The notes under the pieces were generated by a model, which saw nothing but the letters and a program-made list of their open reading frames with translations, made no database searches and was not told where the DNA came from. Shown piece by piece: positions 37,001 to 42,995 of a stretch of DNA of 64,000 nucleotides (positions are counted from its first letter, which is position 1; each line of letters opens with the position of its first letter). A program made the position numbers and the translations under genes. The stretch is taken from the NCBI GenBank assembly GCA_046328035.1, contig JAXLXI010000009.1, positions 62,001 through 126,000 of the forward strand. The letters are read 5' to 3'. The DNA comes from JBGASG01 sp046328035 (GTDB lineage Bacteria > Cyanobacteriota > Vampirovibrionia > Obscuribacterales > Obscuribacteraceae).

Positions 37001-37909
37001 GGTTATCGCGCTATCCTCTATGTTCAGGAACGTGTTGATACATCTCGTTCGATCCCTAAGTCGGAGCTGGACCGCATAGAAAAGCAACTGTTTGACCTCG
37101 ACTTGAGAGTTCGTGGACGTGTCCGCGGTTACGGAAAGGCTGGAGAGCGTTGGTGTGTGACTGACGAGACGGCGCTGATAAGCGACGCTGACAACGCGCT
37201 GGAGCACGCCGTGAGTGGAGCAACACTAGTGCCGGAGCTCGCCCCTCAGCTAAGAGAATTGCTTGAGGAGAGAGGCGAGATCGGCGAAACGCCTAATGGC
37301 AGAGAAGAAAAAGCTCTCTCTCTCTGGCTAAGAGAAGCATTGGCTCGTCCGGACTTGATTCCCAACATGGATGCGCAGGTTCACCGTGGCAGACTATGGC
37401 GTCTGGCAGATGAGGTCCGACATTTGAAACTACAGGTCACAGCAGGCGATATCATCTGCGGTGGAGAGTCGATCTGTGTCAACCTCAAGCCAAAAACGGA
37501 CTACAACGGGGTTAAGCTCGAGCACGGTGGCTATCTCAAGTTAACCCAGCCGCAATCGATGGCGCATTTCGATCAGCACACCGGAACCCACTTTTGGGAG
37601 GCTCCGCTACTCTCAGATATCACTGTAATAGAAACCTCTCCGGCAAATCCGACCTACATGTATGTCCAACAAAAGCTCACCATCATGGACGCCAGAAGGC
37701 CTGAGGATGTGGCAGCGGTAAATGAACTTGTCAGCAGGTTGGCTGCGCTAAAACCTCCATGGGTGGTGCCGGACTACAAAGTAATCCAGTTTGGCAAGGA
37801 CGAGAAAGGTAGGGTATATCTTGTTGATTGGACTGCTGCTATGCCGGAATCTGAATGGCATCACAAGCAGCGTACGTATAAAGGTTCTGGGCAAGGCGTC
37901 GTGGAATAG
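31019..37909 (+). CDS. Giant multidomain protein: annexin-like repeats, transglutaminase-like core, duplicated C-terminal domain
   Basis: 2,296 residues without a signal peptide. Residues 1-200 are charged and low in order; about 200-248 are a His/Pro/Asp repeat. Annexin-like repeats occur near 271-345 (LSPVQRQQIMAEYKHRTNHD, then LSQDIADKLKG) and 843-918 (LTPTQIRDASHAYFNKYGHR). Residues about 1005-1040 are hydrophobic. A transglutaminase/papain-like triad is visible as Cys1448 (GTGSCTQQA), His1484 (VNHMWVQ) and Asp1495 (IYDPRQG). After a Pro/Glu linker, two related C-terminal units (about 1814-2070 and 2070-2296) share strand patterns such as ILYVQERV and MYVQQKL. Three kinase-like genes follow from 8 bp downstream. 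It could be a large effector or surface/structural protein. The domain calls are by eye, and only the triad is strong. Confidence 0.75.
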   Translation: MTRGEKQPDKKPDHVKDDGQSNAASSKSAAENVTNEPQAAKYEKKFSTFSGGHDRTLPKQGGGHVERSRDGHLAKSHPPSESDQALEALMNRVNAHHDGQKTGPAAVSEFVIEDKKEGKEYSSKGERHVPRASFMDGLQKLLKTATSSAHEEEIKANYSIEYMLKKAGSFLTAAQQAVTGEVDKLINPNAQTTHKDAAPQHGPHDGGSPHPTRPHDASPVPTIPHDAVPHPPVAHDATQHRDAVPVPGRSGSTPVHQDKTLLFPEEVAARTDAVTAALNERNIWHLNAEEPNVNSMLNILQTLSPVQRQQIMAEYKHRTNHDLSQDIADKLKGNQEAVAELQAVLHRNDTVADFAGALARNLGTVTDTGSRLDQHGFNIWQNANDEHDHATAEKSILHTLQKLDSKQIAELNLKFDNPHLSSATKEAIHVLLNGKDKLEGNPPTFAKQLAEIGLRHHRLDIFMEAMQLNPEARKEFSTPAGMERLQKVFTDPLELSTAQDYAQFGHLSLASRIEGNGRIFRTNKALIEDAIAHVEPAERKLFQEGHHEFTTGGIGPKEPYEQRISRYYRDIHEALNEASGFNDKAQLDAWENALLGRKTEVKVADVFKRNEENLLDHAFASVFNSHGKAAAKVEALAHMSPSEQDSYRKDVKFRTTVDNLVSQHLQPGLEQELARDVLRNIRDGKPPVNSFDRVLLDQLHGEKGLVGFANIEKAFDEDPSRFRGASGKFNSELKNVLEARMHGVSFGAGFPEESHQTLLDSFMQTGRLPIRISETLLPDNSRVMKDILGASAQDRERLLDPHPLDPKDIEVQDKLLGTGEKREFLLRMMKQRPPEKSLETMHPEDRLRAFAVGAGDSQDGLREYLSTLTPTQIRDASHAYFNKYGHRDMGKDVLDKMPPTDQIAFRNLLSNVGVTPQQELIDARHVADKSGSLADGVHERIWDRSQIAADEKLDEADRVLAKYGKSNVTEKQRQEFHEALNKYYQAEKDYINSKSGAAKALVDSSVTLATMAATLLVPEVTIGFLVTSSAGGAATSIGVHALYEGKSAKLDREGLVKYGVEGALVGPLAVVGPEHFGLTGAFRISEKVAERAALEAITQKGVSALKPDAEKIISRGLQDLTDVQAVAGGKHTKDAIDKLVKQVTVDGGVDPVLEKAILEKLQANIKQGAVSRLEAEQLLRNASGAALSNVAGESVQEAAGLVSSDDLLSSLPQSAVQGAVMYKVFGVTGALASKLFGHIEPPHVLLARDSHGELIVGKGTVIQFANGKEWVADRPYVLGPQDKVDLRPRLKEGGHQLDLSSFKGSPVAADAAPIMPEARAQSNKLQTRGEIGEPLQPGFTLAGKGRYVSADGSSSSPFAATVVDLPNDKVLQKTLDEARAYMGRYHNLTAEQQQARLTQFVESKFMQTAVPGDKVQSIADANYMQFIKANGGKRVNLGEFIERGTGSCTQQAVLLKFLGDELLPQAHFRLVTGNGADGSNTVNHMWVQSGDRIYDPRQGTHGDFYSARHDRYKAASQMPAEARFGVSPVNIELGAHVALEGESGWTVVKTVGKDGKVTIMHDGAMTINEKDLLTANPGLQLKVGESVHLRKPDGTMDSGWQIRSRDQHSGELVLFKKDAVVMRVSPEQLLRNLPELAAARLDKNAASYLEFTDHVRLLAQARRVGSVRAELGLTPQQVERLEGLAAKVTDNAAKTKNWKEYEAVVKDFNFHMQQLADGKVRNHAAFVNDLDDLVHGRREPVKIATPPEPVVSEKVAPPRSIAEKPALPASAVRTEQERVSSNHQEQPSEKIEKTKVPEAPPEPLRPPQSFSLNDLPTSIRGDDWTSVIPPEAQALLQNPSYEYKVATVTDLLRAKSSSLGDFLEKTELASKYPSADRPQNLSKWMLQLSSGHTDFLSDMSAWEHLPERRHLLEMSRLFAHTDLKISGKDIHCRENTIFIDLPAGTRVDGKPLSEPATLKLQVTNDEPPLPSNDRRDLPFLPHKLTAQKEIDLGDGYRAILYVQERVDTSRSIPKSELDRIEKQLFDLDLRVRGRVRGYGKAGERWCVTDETALISDADNALEHAVSGATLVPELAPQLRELLEERGEIGETPNGREEKALSLWLREALARPDLIPNMDAQVHRGRLWRLADEVRHLKLQVTAGDIICGGESICVNLKPKTDYNGVKLEHGGYLKLTQPQSMAHFDQHTGTHFWEAPLLSDITVIETSPANPTYMYVQQKLTIMDARRPEDVAAVNELVSRLAALKPPWVVPDYKVIQFGKDEKGRVYLVDWTAAMPESEWHHKQRTYKGSGQGVVE

Positions 37910-37917
37910 GGGATAAC

Positions 37918-38886
37918 TTGCTAAAAGCATCAGAAACACTAGTCGGATTGAAGGTCGTTGGCAATTTTGTCTGCAAAGCAGAAATTGCCGATGGAACCTA
38001 TTCGCGGATCTTCCTGGCAGAAAACCAAAATGACGGTACTCGAGTAGCCGTAAAAATCGCCAAGGAACTTGATCGGCCAACTACAGTAAAGTCACAGTTT
38101 CAAACTCGAACTCATGCCATCACTGAGGGTGCAGTAATCACTGTCCATCCCGACACGGCACTGGTTCTATCTTTGCAGAATCGGTCGATGCAATACGGCT
38201 ACTACGGCTGTTACCCGTGGATTTCACACTATGAAGTGCGACAGGGGCTTCCCATGTATCCCATGGATGTTATCGAGGCGCCGACAATTCGAGAGCTATT
38301 GAATCGAGCGGAGCTAGTCCCTGTAAGTTCGTTTGTGCAGCTTTTCGGATTATTGAGCAAGCAACAATCAAGAAACGCTAGTGAGTATCATGGCGACCTA
38401 AAGCCCGAGCACATATTCATCGGTGATCAGGCACCCAGGCTCATCGACCCGGGCTGGTTCGGACCACTTCACTGCGATGAAGGACAAGGACTCGATTGCG
38501 CACTGACGACTCCGATTTACTATCCGCTGCTTAAGCCAGACGATCTATTGGCGTTTGGCATAGTGATGTGGGAAGTGGCTTGCAAACAGCACCCGATGTT
38601 GATGCCCGAAGATTCGGGCTCGCCAGCCATCGGGGACAGTGTCCGGGACTGGGCAAAGCGATACGAGAACGTTGGGCAATACTTCTTAAGTCCGATTGTG
38701 AACATCCGGCGACCCGCAGAGATAGTTGCGGACATGCCACCGCATTTGGAGCAGGTTCTCCTGAAAGGACTGCGGCTTCAAATCGGTGCCAATGGACTGA
38801 TTGAAACTGGACCAGGCTTCGAGAGTTTTCCTGAATGGCAGGACGCAATTCAGAACTTGATCGACCGCGGCATTACACATCTTTAG
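37918..38886 (+). CDS. Protein-kinase-like protein, copy 1 (most complete)
   Basis: 322 residues from a TTG at 37918 that aligns with the ATG starts of copies 2 and 3. Kinase subdomains: Gly-rich loop IADGTYSRIFLAE, VAVK with Lys46, catalytic loop YHGDLKPEHIF with Asp160, and IDPG (Asp177) where DFG is expected, then DLLAFGIVMWEVACKQHPML for the F-helix. The Asn after the catalytic loop is His165, which is atypical. The C-terminal 120 residues are a conserved tail shared by all three copies. It may phosphorylate a partner, perhaps the giant protein encoded 8 bp upstream (inference). The set forms a tight operon. Confidence 0.75.
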   Translation: MLKASETLVGLKVVGNFVCKAEIADGTYSRIFLAENQNDGTRVAVKIAKELDRPTTVKSQFQTRTHAITEGAVITVHPDTALVLSLQNRSMQYGYYGCYPWISHYEVRQGLPMYPMDVIEAPTIRELLNRAELVPVSSFVQLFGLLSKQQSRNASEYHGDLKPEHIFIGDQAPRLIDPGWFGPLHCDEGQGLDCALTTPIYYPLLKPDDLLAFGIVMWEVACKQHPMLMPEDSGSPAIGDSVRDWAKRYENVGQYFLSPIVNIRRPAEIVADMPPHLEQVLLKGLRLQIGANGLIETGPGFESFPEWQDAIQNLIDRGITHL

Positions 38887-38887
38887 C

Positions 38888-39853
38888 ATGCTTAAAGAAT
38901 CGGAAACACTGATTGGATTAAAGTTTGTCGGCAATTATGTGGTCACGAAATTGATCGCCGACGGAACGTTTTCGCGTATCTATCTGACGGAAGATGAAGA
39001 AACTCAGGACTTGGTAGCCATCAAGGTTGCCAAAGAAATGAACCGCACACATGAACCTACATCTCCATTCGCAACGCGATGCTATAACGTCGTCGAAGGC
39101 AGCGTCGTGGAGGTTCACCCGAGTACGCTGGAAGTTGTGCGGGAACAGCAGAGTGCTATCGGATACAGTCCAAGTGATTGTTATTTATCGATTGGGCATT
39201 ACGAGGAGAGACATGGATTTCCAATGTACCATATGGAGTTCATAACCTTGCCGACTCTTCGGACACTGCTGACTGAGGGCAGTCCAATCAGCGTCTCTCT
39301 ACTCAGTTACATATGCAAGAAACTCGAAAAGATAGGGGTATCGATTGTTCAATACCACGGCGATCTCAAGCCTGAGCATATTTTCGTGGAGGACAACTAT
39401 TCGGCATTCATTTCTCCTGGGCGATTCGATCCATTGAATTGCGAGGAAGGGCGCGAACTCGATTGCGCTGTCACGACAGCCATCTATTACCCTTTGATGA
39501 AGCCGGATGACTCGTTAGCATTTGGCATTATGCTCTGGGAGATAGCTTGCAAACAACATCCCCTGTTGATGCCTCACGATGCGGGCTCGTCGGTCGTTGG
39601 GGACAGTGTGCGAGCTTGGGCACAGCGATACGAAAACGTTGGGCAGTATTTTCTCAGCCCTCTTCGGAACATAAGGCGACCCGCGGAACTAGTGCCGGGT
39701 ATGCCACCGCATTTGGAGCAAGTGCTTCTCAAAGGAATGCGGCTTCAAGTTGGTGTCAACGGCCTAATCGAAACTGGTCCAGGCTTCGAGAGTCTCTCCG
39801 AATGGCGGGACGCACTTCAAAACCTGATCGACCGGGGTATCACGCATCTCTAG
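38888..39853 (+). CDS. Protein-kinase-like protein, copy 2 (DFG Asp replaced)
   Basis: 321 residues, starting one base after copy 1 stops. The Gly-rich loop (IADGTFSRIYLTE), VAIK Lys46 and catalytic loop YHGDLKPEHIF (Asp159) are kept. The metal-binding DFG-equivalent reads ISPG, with Ser176 where copy 1 has Asp177. This predicts loss or strong change of phosphotransfer while nucleotide binding may remain. The tail (YENVGQYFLSPLRNIRRPAE onward) is shared with the other copies but is more diverged. Probable pseudokinase acting with copies 1 and 3. Confidence 0.75.
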   Translation: MLKESETLIGLKFVGNYVVTKLIADGTFSRIYLTEDEETQDLVAIKVAKEMNRTHEPTSPFATRCYNVVEGSVVEVHPSTLEVVREQQSAIGYSPSDCYLSIGHYEERHGFPMYHMEFITLPTLRTLLTEGSPISVSLLSYICKKLEKIGVSIVQYHGDLKPEHIFVEDNYSAFISPGRFDPLNCEEGRELDCAVTTAIYYPLMKPDDSLAFGIMLWEIACKQHPLLMPHDAGSSVVGDSVRAWAQRYENVGQYFLSPLRNIRRPAELVPGMPPHLEQVLLKGMRLQVGVNGLIETGPGFESLSEWRDALQNLIDRGITHL

Positions 39854-39854
39854 C

Positions 39855-40709
39855 ATGCTAAAAGATTCAGAGACACTGATCGGTTTACATGCTGGCAGCT
39901 ATGTCGTCAACTCGCCCTTTCAAACCCGCTGCTACACGATCATCGAAGGCGCTGTCCTTCCGGTCAATCCGAGTACATCCGAAATTCTCCGCGAGCAACA
40001 GCGTGCGATTGCATATAGCCACCATCCGACTTTCGTCGACGTTGGTCCGTACTCTGATGAGGACGAATTGCCGATGTATTCTATGCAGTTCATCAGCGAG
40101 CCAACTCTTCGAAGCCGCCTCAATGAACGACGAGGGATTGACCTGCTCTTTTTGGCAAACCTGGCAGAACGACTTGAGAAGCAGAGGACACGATCGCCAG
40201 TCAAGGTTCATGGGGATTTAAAGCCGGAACATATTTTCTTAGTCGAGGACCGATACATAACTTTGATTGATCCAGGCTGCTTCATTCCGATGAACTGTGC
40301 GGAAGGAACACTGCTAGATTGCGTCGTTACGACTCCGATCTACTACCCGCTTCTGCAGCCGGACGACCTCTTGGCGTTTGGAATAGTGATGTGGGAGGTG
40401 GCTTGCAAACAGCATCCGATGCTTATGCCCGACGATGCGGACCCGCGGGTCGTTGGGGATAGTGTTCGAGCCTGGGCAAAGCGATACGAGAACGTTGGGC
40501 AATACTTCCTAAGTCCGATTGTGAACATCCGGCGACCCGCAGAAATGGTTCCGGACATGCCACCGCATTTGGAGCAAGTTCTCCTCAAAGGACTACGCCT
40601 TCAAATTGGTGCCAATGGACTGATTGAAACTGGTCCAGGCTTCGACAATTTTTCTGAATGGCAGGACGCAATTCAAAACCTGATCGACCGCGGCATTACT
40701 CACATCTAG
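39855..40709 (+). CDS. Protein-kinase-like protein, copy 3 (N-lobe deleted)
   Basis: 284 residues. It keeps the common start SETLIGL and resumes at SPFQTRCYTIIEG, lacking about 39 residues that in copy 2 hold the Gly-rich loop and the VAIK lysine. The catalytic loop HGDLKPEHIF (Asp121) and LIDPG (Asp139) are intact. An ATP-binding N-lobe is therefore missing and autonomous kinase activity is unlikely. Its C-terminal 120 residues and their DNA are nearly identical to copy 1, pointing to recent recombination. The frame is clean, so the protein is probably still made. Confidence 0.75.
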   Translation: MLKDSETLIGLHAGSYVVNSPFQTRCYTIIEGAVLPVNPSTSEILREQQRAIAYSHHPTFVDVGPYSDEDELPMYSMQFISEPTLRSRLNERRGIDLLFLANLAERLEKQRTRSPVKVHGDLKPEHIFLVEDRYITLIDPGCFIPMNCAEGTLLDCVVTTPIYYPLLQPDDLLAFGIVMWEVACKQHPMLMPDDADPRVVGDSVRAWAKRYENVGQYFLSPIVNIRRPAEMVPDMPPHLEQVLLKGLRLQIGANGLIETGPGFDNFSEWQDAIQNLIDRGITHI

Positions 40710-40755
40710 CCTACTGAAGGCAGACACTCACTTGAGCCGATCCCATTCGTCTAAC

Positions 40756-41004
40756 CTAATGATCTATGCGACGATTCGAGCAGACCTCTGCGATCTTCTC
40801 CAACGTGATCGCTTCGTCCTCGCGTTTCTGTCTGCGCAGGAAGGCTGCAAATTGCCGGTAAGCTTGCTGGAGTTGGAGCGGATCCTCGTTCTTGATGGCC
40901 AGGCTGACAGCTTCCTGGAAGTACTCCTCGGTCTTGAGCGGGTCATTGTTGGACTCGCTCTCAGCCGCCAACTGCAAAAGTTGCTCCAGGCTCAGGGGTA
41001 CCAT
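40756..41004 (-). CDS. Small TPR-like helical protein (paralogue of 781-1026)
   Basis: 82 residues, all helix, homologous end to end with the product at 781-1026 (see that entry for shared positions). SLEQLLQLAAESESNNDPLK and AYRQFAAFLRRQKREDEAI show the TPR-like spacing of small and large residues. It lies 18 bp downstream of an AbrB-like gene on the same strand, so the two are probably co-expressed, and it converges on the kinase-like operon. The role is unknown. Confidence 0.6.
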   Translation of the reverse strand: MVPLSLEQLLQLAAESESNNDPLKTEEYFQEAVSLAIKNEDPLQLQQAYRQFAAFLRRQKREDEAITLEKIAEVCSNRRIDH

Positions 41005-41022
41005 TGGCGCTGCGGACTCCCG

Positions 41023-41301
41023 TTAGTCGTGGGAGGAATTGCCGTCGCTGGCTCGCTGCTTTCGCGCTTCGGCTACGATCGTTTCCAAATGCTCGTTGAC
41101 TGTTTTTGCGGCGTCCTGTGCGTCACTGCTTATTCGTTCAATGACCGTGGACTCCAGGAGCAACACCAGGCAGTCACCGACAATCACTTCTATCAAACCG
41201 GTGCCCTGCTCGATGCCTAGCTGCTTGCGTGCGGTTGAGGAAAGCGTGACTTGTCCCTTGCTGGTGACGGTAAGACTTCTGATCGAAGAAAGGTCTGGCA
41301 T
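41023..41301 (-). CDS. SpoVT/AbrB-fold DNA-binding protein
   Basis: 92 residues from the ATG at 41301; an upstream TTG at 41370 would add 23. The N-terminal SLTVTSKGQVTLSSTARKQLG is the swapped-hairpin AbrB motif (compare the usual T-x-KGQVTLP). The rest is helical and acidic, without an obvious toxin-binding tail. It may regulate its own operon with the TPR-like gene downstream. A GCACCA/TGGTGC inverted repeat at 41364-41379 is a candidate binding site. Confidence 0.7.
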   Translation of the reverse strand: MPDLSSIRSLTVTSKGQVTLSSTARKQLGIEQGTGLIEVIVGDCLVLLLESTVIERISSDAQDAAKTVNEHLETIVAEARKQRASDGNSSHD

Positions 41302-41363
41302 GAATGATAGTTTTTTCTGTTTGGTTGTGAGGAGAGAAGATAGATTGCGAGACAGTGCGCTCA

Positions 41364-41379
41364 GCACCAAATATGGTGC
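41364..41379. promoter_or_regulatory. Inverted repeat upstream of the AbrB-like gene
   Basis: GCACCA and TGGTGC flank a 4-bp AT centre with perfect dyad symmetry, 63 bp upstream of the AbrB-like ATG. A regulatory role is inferred from position. The remaining sequence to 41554 shows no gene. Confidence 0.3.
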
Positions 41380-41554
41380 CTTGGAGGTCTGATGCTCCGG
41401 ACGGGGAAACGTTGCCGGTCGACAACAGTGGCCGACGTCCAGCTTTATGAGCCGATATTTCTACCTTAGCGGAAAGACCCTAACCGCGCTAGATGCGTGT
41501 GCATCCTTTAAGGACAAAAAGGCTGTAAGGAAAGTAAGGGGTGGACTTTAGCCT

Positions 41555-41896
41555 TCATTGTGACGGTTCAACTACAAGAGTGAGTGGTAGCGGACCTTCA
41601 GCCACAAAGTATTGTCGAACGGAGTGCATTTGAAACTCTGAGCGACTGAGAAGTTGGCTGCAGTCAAACTTGACGACGATTGCGCCCGAGAATGTGATTG
41701 AAATTTCACTCCCAGTGTTGAGCAAGTCAACGGGGAGAAGCGGGTCATTGTGCGATGCGAACATGTGCCCGTGTATTTCAAACTCAGCAGCGGTATCACA
41801 GATGGTGACTACAAAAAGAGCTTGTCGTGTGATTTCCAACAAAATAGGTTGGAAACTTGATCGCGCTTTGCGCTCCATAGCTTCCGTCTGAGACAT
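41555..41896 (-). CDS. Hypothetical protein, beta-rich
   Basis: 113 residues, or 107 if it starts at the ATG at 41878. Alternating hydrophobic residues (LFVVTICDTAAEFEIHG, then EISITFSGAIVVKFDCSQ) suggest a small beta-sandwich or barrel. No signal peptide and no known motif. The annotated start is only 11 bp from the divergent start at 41908 and both lie in one palindrome, so the real start of one of them may be internal. Confidence 0.4.
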   Translation of the reverse strand: MSQTEAMERKARSSFQPILLEITRQALFVVTICDTAAEFEIHGHMFASHNDPLLPVDLLNTGSEISITFSGAIVVKFDCSQLLSRSEFQMHSVRQYFVAEGPLPLTLVVEPSQ

Positions 41897-41910
41897 ACAA
41901 TGGTTGTATG
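41894..41910. promoter_or_regulatory. Palindrome joining two divergent start codons
   Basis: CATACAA-TGG-TTGTATG is a perfect 7+3+7 inverted repeat. Its first three bases are the ATG of the leftward frame and its last three the ATG of the rightward frame. Whether it is an operator, an mRNA hairpin covering the starts or coincidence cannot be told. Confidence 0.4.
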
Positions 41911-42213
41911 AACACTATCGATCCATCCGGTGAAACCACGTCGCGTCGCTTGTCTGCTTGGCGTTGCATAGCGGGTTTTGCGCAGCGCGAGTCAGTCGTG
42001 CTCGATGCTGCCGCAGATGGTATGTGGCTCAAAGCCGAGACGCTGTATTTTGAAGCAATCGATGAAATCCACGAAAAACATGGACTTATCAGTGAGCAGA
42101 TGGCAACAGCTTATGACAATCTCGCACTTTTGCTGGAGCCTCAGTCGAAGGACGCAACGACATATCGGGGACTATCTGCAATCATTCGCAGGCGCCTAGC
42201 TGCGCGAGGCTGA
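41908..42213 (+). CDS. Small TPR-like protein
   Basis: 101 residues. After a Ser/Thr/Arg-rich start, the segment WLKAETLYFEAIDEIHEKHG then ATAYDNLALLLEPQSK has the residue spacing of a TPR_12/kinesin-light-chain-type repeat. A C-terminal Arg-rich helix follows. It precedes the ABC-exporter operon by about 100 bp. It could be independent or a small adaptor. Confidence 0.5.
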   Translation: MNTIDPSGETTSRRLSAWRCIAGFAQRESVVLDAAADGMWLKAETLYFEAIDEIHEKHGLISEQMATAYDNLALLLEPQSKDATTYRGLSAIIRRRLAARG

Positions 42214-42311
42214 GGCTCTAACCGACCCGTCAGGATTCACCCAGAGTTCCCTCAATGGGTTTATCATGATTCTTGCAGCCGCCCGGGTCCCCCAAAAACC
42301 GCCGCAGATTG

Positions 42312-42995
42312 ATGACATTCATCCAGCTCAAAGAGGTCGCAAAGAGTTATGGAGAGCACCAGGTGCAGGCGCTCTCAGGGGTGAGCTTCGACGTTGACGC
42401 AGCCGAATTCGTAGCTCTGATGGGACCCAGTGGTTGCGGCAAAAGCACTCTGCTGAACATGGTCGCCGGTATTGACCGCCCATCGGCTGGCTCGGTTTCC
42501 TTAAACGGGCAAGACGTCAGCACGCTGGATGATGCAGCGACCACGGAGCTGCGACGCACCAAGATCGGTTTCGTCTTCCAATTCTTCAATCTGCTCAGCA
42601 CCCTGACCGTCGCGGAAAATGTGGCGTTGCCGCTGGAAATCGGGCGCGGACTGTCGCATACGGACATAGCGGCGCGCGTTAAGTCCATGCTGGAGAGCGT
42701 CAGCATGAGCCATCGCGCAGGTTTCTTCCCGGCGCAGCTGTCTGGAGGCGAGATGCAGCGTACAGCCATTGCTCGCGCGCTGATTCACAAACCAATGGTA
42801 CTGCTCGCCGATGAACCAACCGGCAATCTCGACACTGACACCGGCAAGGCGATTCTCGATTTGCTCCGCGACACCAATCGCGACTCCGGCATCACTATCC
42901 TGATGGCTACGCACAGCGAAGAAGCTGCCGGTTACGCGTCGCGCATCATTCGCATGCGTGATGGGAAAGTGGTGGCACAGGAGCAGCGAGTTTGA
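42312..42995 (+). CDS. ABC transporter ATPase (LolD/MacB type)
   Basis: 227 residues from the ATG at 42312; a TTG at 42273 would add an untypical leader. Walker A GPSGCGKST, Q-loop FQFFNLL, signature LSGGEMQRTAIARAL, Walker B VLLADEPTGNLD and the H-loop ATHSEE are all present. The DEPTGNLD form is typical of the LolD/MacB/FtsE subfamily that drives FtsX-like permeases. The permease gene starts inside its stop codon region (4-bp overlap), so they form a complex that acts on lipoproteins or other periplasmic substrates. Confidence 0.92.
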   Translation: MTFIQLKEVAKSYGEHQVQALSGVSFDVDAAEFVALMGPSGCGKSTLLNMVAGIDRPSAGSVSLNGQDVSTLDDAATTELRRTKIGFVFQFFNLLSTLTVAENVALPLEIGRGLSHTDIAARVKSMLESVSMSHRAGFFPAQLSGGEMQRTAIARALIHKPMVLLADEPTGNLDTDTGKAILDLLRDTNRDSGITILMATHSEEAAGYASRIIRMRDGKVVAQEQRV

